Assembly: GCA_965221215.1 (NCBI GenBank)
Contig: OZ244872.1
Coordinates: forward strand, 2,418,001-2,482,000
Direction of reading: 5' to 3'
DNA: 64,000 nt
From: Aldehydirespirator sp965221215
GTDB taxonomy: Bacteria > Actinomycetota > Acidimicrobiia > Acidimicrobiales > Aldehydirespiratoraceae
Shown here piece by piece: positions 61,286 to 64,000 of this stretch. Below the pieces are notes generated by a model, which saw only the letters and a program-made list of their open reading frames with translations, made no database searches and had not been told where the DNA came from. Made by a program: the position numbers and the translations under genes. How positions within the stretch are numbered: position 1 is the first letter of the stretch; each line of letters begins with the position of its first letter.

Positions 61286-61572
61286 CCGACACAACCTCGG
61301 GTCGAGGCCAGCCCGTGCATCGCTTGGTTCTGGTCACCGACGGCCCGGACCTACTCGACGACGAAGTTCTTGAAGCGCTGTACGAGGCGGGCTGCACCGA
61401 CGCGAGCATCGGCCACCGCGTTGTCGAGTTCGATCGGGCGGCACCGACTCGCTGGGACGCCATCGCCTCGGCGATTCGAGACGTCACCGAGGTCTCGGGG
61501 GTGCGGGTGATAGACGTCCGTGACAGCATGGACGCGCTAGACGGCATGAACTCCCAACGTGCCCACGCCTGA
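61282..61572 (+). CDS. conserved unknown partner of the HicA-like protein (module A)
   Basis: 96 residues; LVLVTDGPDLLDDEVLEALYEAGCTDASIG, FDRAAPTRWDAIASAIRDVTEVSG and VIDVRD (read in parts). The LYEAGCxDAxxG and FDRxA...AIxSAIxDV pattern recurs in small actinobacterial proteins next to HicA-like genes. Candidate antitoxin or regulator; fragment copy at 55316. Confidence 0.6.
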   Translation: MTDTTSGRGQPVHRLVLVTDGPDLLDDEVLEALYEAGCTDASIGHRVVEFDRAAPTRWDAIASAIRDVTEVSGVRVIDVRDSMDALDGMNSQRAHA

Positions 61573-61816
61573 GGGCTGCCCTTGGAGTGCCCGCCGTTCT
61601 TTGACCGCGGCCAGCCGGTTCCTGCCGGCTGATCAAGCGTCCGGCTATGGGGCCGCCAGCAGCCACCGAGGGAGGCCCGGCGAAAGGGCCGTGGCCTTGC
61701 TCGCGTCCGCGCTCAAGTGCATGCGGCCCATTTGGGCTCGACGCGGTTGCGGCTTGACCGGCTCCTGGGATAGACATTGGCTTCGGTGCCGTTGCCTGCA
61801 GCGGAGCGGATCAGCC

Positions 61817-62035
61817 ATGAGAAGGCCACGCCACAAGACATCTGACTACGAGAAGCTCCTCAAAGACGTAGAGCGGAAAGGGTGGATCGTCACGAAGCGC
61901 AAGGCCCATTATCAAGCGTTGTGTCCATTCGAGTGCAAGTGTCGGGTGACCGTTTCGGCTACCCCGTCGAACCAGGGGGCACTCAGGAGCGCACGGGCGG
62001 ACTTCAATCGCTGCAGGAGCAAGGAGAGCCCATGA
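61817..62035 (+). CDS. HicA-like small protein (module B, copy 2)
   Basis: 72 residues, same architecture as 52298: SDYEKLLKDVERKGWIVTKR, AHYQALCPFECKCRVTVSAT and ALRSARADFNRC. Upstream DNA is also shared. Overlaps the partner gene by ATGA. Confidence 0.65.
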   Translation: MRRPRHKTSDYEKLLKDVERKGWIVTKRKAHYQALCPFECKCRVTVSATPSNQGALRSARADFNRCRSKESP

Positions 62036-62418
62036 CCGAGGAAACCCATCACGTTGAGGTGAGCGTTGCAGGCACGCTCAGCTGCGTCGACATCAACGGT
62101 GCCCGCCCCATGACCGACGACGAGTTCAGCGAGGTGATCTGGTCGATGGCCGACCACCTCGACGACGAAGCGGGCATCGCAGACCCGTCGGTGTGGGGTC
62201 AGGCGTCCACGGGGGAGATGAAGGTGCACTTTTATCTGCGGGACTCTGCGAGGCTGCCGCTGCTCGACGGCACAATCAACGGCATCATCGCCAGGATGAC
62301 CGACGCGGTTGGGCTGCTGTGGGCGAACGATCCCAGACCGCCAGTGGTCAAGGACGCGTCAGTGAAGCTGCTTGCGGCGACAAGCCAACATCTCGACCTC
62401 GTGCCGGTCACAACCTAG
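62032..62418 (+). CDS. conserved unknown partner (module B, copy 2)
   Basis: 128 residues starting MTEETHHVEVSVAGTLSCVD; TDDEFSEVIWSMADHLDDEAG and LGLLWANDPRPPVVKDASVK-like end (here VGLLWANDPRPPVVKDASVK). Same module as 52516. Confidence 0.62.
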   Translation: MTEETHHVEVSVAGTLSCVDINGARPMTDDEFSEVIWSMADHLDDEAGIADPSVWGQASTGEMKVHFYLRDSARLPLLDGTINGIIARMTDAVGLLWANDPRPPVVKDASVKLLAATSQHLDLVPVTT

Positions 62419-62523
62419 GATCCACCCGAAGCCGTCCGAACCGACCATCACGGCGATCCGGTGGCCGCGAGGAAGAGTGCCAGAGGACCTAAACCCACAG
62501 AGTAGGCGTGCTCGGGTTGGGCA

Positions 62524-64000
62524 GTGCTCGCCGCGGGCGCCATGGTCGCATCGCTCCTCGCGGCCGGCGCCACCCCGGCTGCTGCCGATGTTGACGCTGC
62601 GGATCACACGGCGGCGACGTCGGCGTGTGTGGGTGACGCTTTGGGTGATCAGATGTTCACCGATGTGTCTGACGGTCACGCGTTCGCGGATGCGATCAAC
62701 TGCATTGCCTATTACGGGGTGACCAACGGCACCGGCGACGGCTCGACGTATTCTCCCAATGATGCGGTGACTCGTGCGCAGATGGCTGTGTTCATCGCTC
62801 GTGCTGCGGGGGTTGCCGGGGTGGATCTTGATGAGCCGATGGGCGACAAGTTCGACGACATCGGCGATGTGTGGGCCGAGGGCCGTGACGCGATCAACCA
62901 GCTGGCCGACAATGGGATGATCTCTGCTGGTGGCGACTACCGTCCCGAGGATTCGGTCACCCGCGCTGAGATGGCCTCGTTCCTGGTTGGGCTGTTGGTG
63001 GAGGCTTCTTCGGATGTGCGTGTGTCCGGCGGCATGATTCTGCTGGGCGCCAGCCCGGGGATGGAGGCCGACGACTACTTCGGCGACGCCCGTGCTGCTC
63101 TGCCCCGCGCCAACGACGCTGAGGTATCTGCGATCTACGAGTTGGGGATCACCAAGGGCGCAAGCGCTGCTTCGGGCGCCGAGGAGGGCAAGGCTCCGCT
63201 GGACTACAACTATGAGCCCCACGGCACCGTGACCCGGGGCCAGATGGCTGCGTTCATCACTAGGGCTCTGGCGCATACTTCGGCTCGGCCCGCGGGCGTG
63301 TCCGCGCAGTTCGACGACGACGAGGTGATCGTGTCGGTGCGCGACGAGAACTTCGCTCCGGTGCCCGACGCGGTGGTGGACATGTTCCAGATCGTCTCCG
63401 CCGACGCCGATTTGGCGTTCCGCGCCAACGGGACCTGCGCCGAAGTTGTGATGGTGGGCGGTCTGCATGTCTGCGAGATCGACAACACTGACGACGTGAC
63501 CGACAACGACGGCGACATCGCAGTGGACGTGACTGTGGGCGACGGGATCAATGTGTGGGCCTGGACCGGCGACGTCGGCGACACCGTCGACGGTGACACC
63601 GATCTGTTCCACCTCGACATTCCCAAGGCCGCCGCCTCCGCTGAGGCTGCGAAACGTGTGCATGTCGGCTCCGACTTCAGCGCCTCCAAGGTGCATCTGG
63701 GCTCGACGGTCGTGTACACCGTGCAGCTCCAGTCCGCCGCGGACACGGCCACCACAGTAGGCGCCGACGGCAAGAAGCCGGCCAGCTTCCTGGTCACGCT
63801 GTCGACCATCGCAATCGTGGACTCCGACACCAGCACCGACGGCTTCCAGCGAGGCCGAGCTTCGGGGGGCTTCTCGTCGGTGACTACGCAGAAGATCACC
63901 ACCGACGCGGAGGGCAAGGCGACCTTCTCGGTGTCGGCTCCCGCGGGTGATTCGAGTGTCATGCGCGACCAGTTCCAGGTGGACATCCACATTGATCCAG
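62524..64000 (+). CDS. SLH-domain secreted surface protein, 3' end outside the window
   Basis: 492 codons visible from GTG. Signal region VLAAGAMVASLLAAGATPAAA. Three clear SLH repeats: FTDVSDGHAFADAINCIAYYGVT, FDDIGDVWAEGRDAINQLADNGM and AIYELGITKG...MAAFITRALAH. Then the SVRDENFAPVPDAVVDMFQ domain and Ig-like repeats. The first 49 bp of the region (62519-62567) are identical to 44726-44774, and an in-frame TAG precedes the GTG here too. Its SLH repeats are more regular than those of the other members. Confidence 0.82.
   Translation, partial: MLAAGAMVASLLAAGATPAAADVDAADHTAATSACVGDALGDQMFTDVSDGHAFADAINCIAYYGVTNGTGDGSTYSPNDAVTRAQMAVFIARAAGVAGVDLDEPMGDKFDDIGDVWAEGRDAINQLADNGMISAGGDYRPEDSVTRAEMASFLVGLLVEASSDVRVSGGMILLGASPGMEADDYFGDARAALPRANDAEVSAIYELGITKGASAASGAEEGKAPLDYNYEPHGTVTRGQMAAFITRALAHTSARPAGVSAQFDDDEVIVSVRDENFAPVPDAVVDMFQIVSADADLAFRANGTCAEVVMVGGLHVCEIDNTDDVTDNDGDIAVDVTVGDGINVWAWTGDVGDTVDGDTDLFHLDIPKAAASAEAAKRVHVGSDFSASKVHLGSTVVYTVQLQSAADTATTVGADGKKPASFLVTLSTIAIVDSDTSTDGFQRGRASGGFSSVTTQKITTDAEGKATFSVSAPAGDSSVMRDQFQVDIHIDP

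Noticed and set aside
62359..63990. 543-residue minus-strand open frame
   Set aside because: Shadow of the SLH gene at 62524; composition typical of antisense frames.
41873..64000. integron-like gene cassette array
   Set aside because: The recombinase is P4-like rather than IntI-like and no attC-like repeats separate the genes.

Overview
This is a high-GC, densely coding chromosomal window. It probably comes from an uncultured actinobacterium, most plausibly Acidimicrobiia. That placement is an inference from four things: the GC-rich codon use, the cytochrome b558-type succinate dehydrogenase, the many GTG starts with 1-4 bp gene overlaps, and a family of S-layer-homology (SLH) surface proteins. 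No rRNA, tRNA or CRISPR array was seen.

The left part (1-33 kb) is mostly metabolic. A BMP-type (nucleoside/purine-like) ABC importer (1-4077, minus) is divergent from a set matching the architecture of the bacterial methylxanthine N-demethylase system: a Rieske-reductase-ferredoxin fusion (NdmD-like, 4186), a GST-like protein (NdmE-like, 5998), a complete Rieske oxygenase (NdmA/B-like, 6699-7676) and an oxygenase without a Rieske centre (NdmC-like, 7711-8652). Nearly identical 19-bp palindromes lie in the importer/reductase gap and just upstream of the NdmC-like gene, suggesting one regulon. Next come a PLD-like protein, sdhCAB, a DUF368 polyprenyl-phosphate transporter, a sialidase-like/2-hydroxyacid dehydrogenase/enolase-superfamily run, a toxin-antitoxin locus, and an oligopeptide-type ABC importer operon flanked by two phytanoyl-CoA-dioxygenase-family genes and a DapA-family lyase gene. 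At several operon junctions in this part, short 'relay' ORFs (8-40 codons) begin at the upstream stop codon and end on the downstream start codon.

The middle and right part (29-64 kb) is accessory. Three copies of one 1.44-kb IS256-family element are present. Two of them cut recognisable genes (a DUF3179 lipoprotein and a TIGR02391/Ymh-family gene) with 8-bp target duplications. The region also holds IS3 and ISL3 remnants, a tyrosine integrase, toxin-antitoxin pairs (HicAB, VapBC, two Phd/RHH-RelE pairs), and several small two-gene modules present both intact and as scattered fragments (HicA-like protein plus unknown partner; small protein plus retropepsin-like protease). It further contains DUF3800 remnants, a ~130-bp dispersed repeat, and four members of a secreted SLH/Ig-like protein family, one 5'-truncated and one running off the right edge.

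The left block looks like catabolism of imported small organics feeding central respiration. The right block looks like a recombination-prone island where TA modules, IS elements and surface-protein genes have repeatedly duplicated and decayed.
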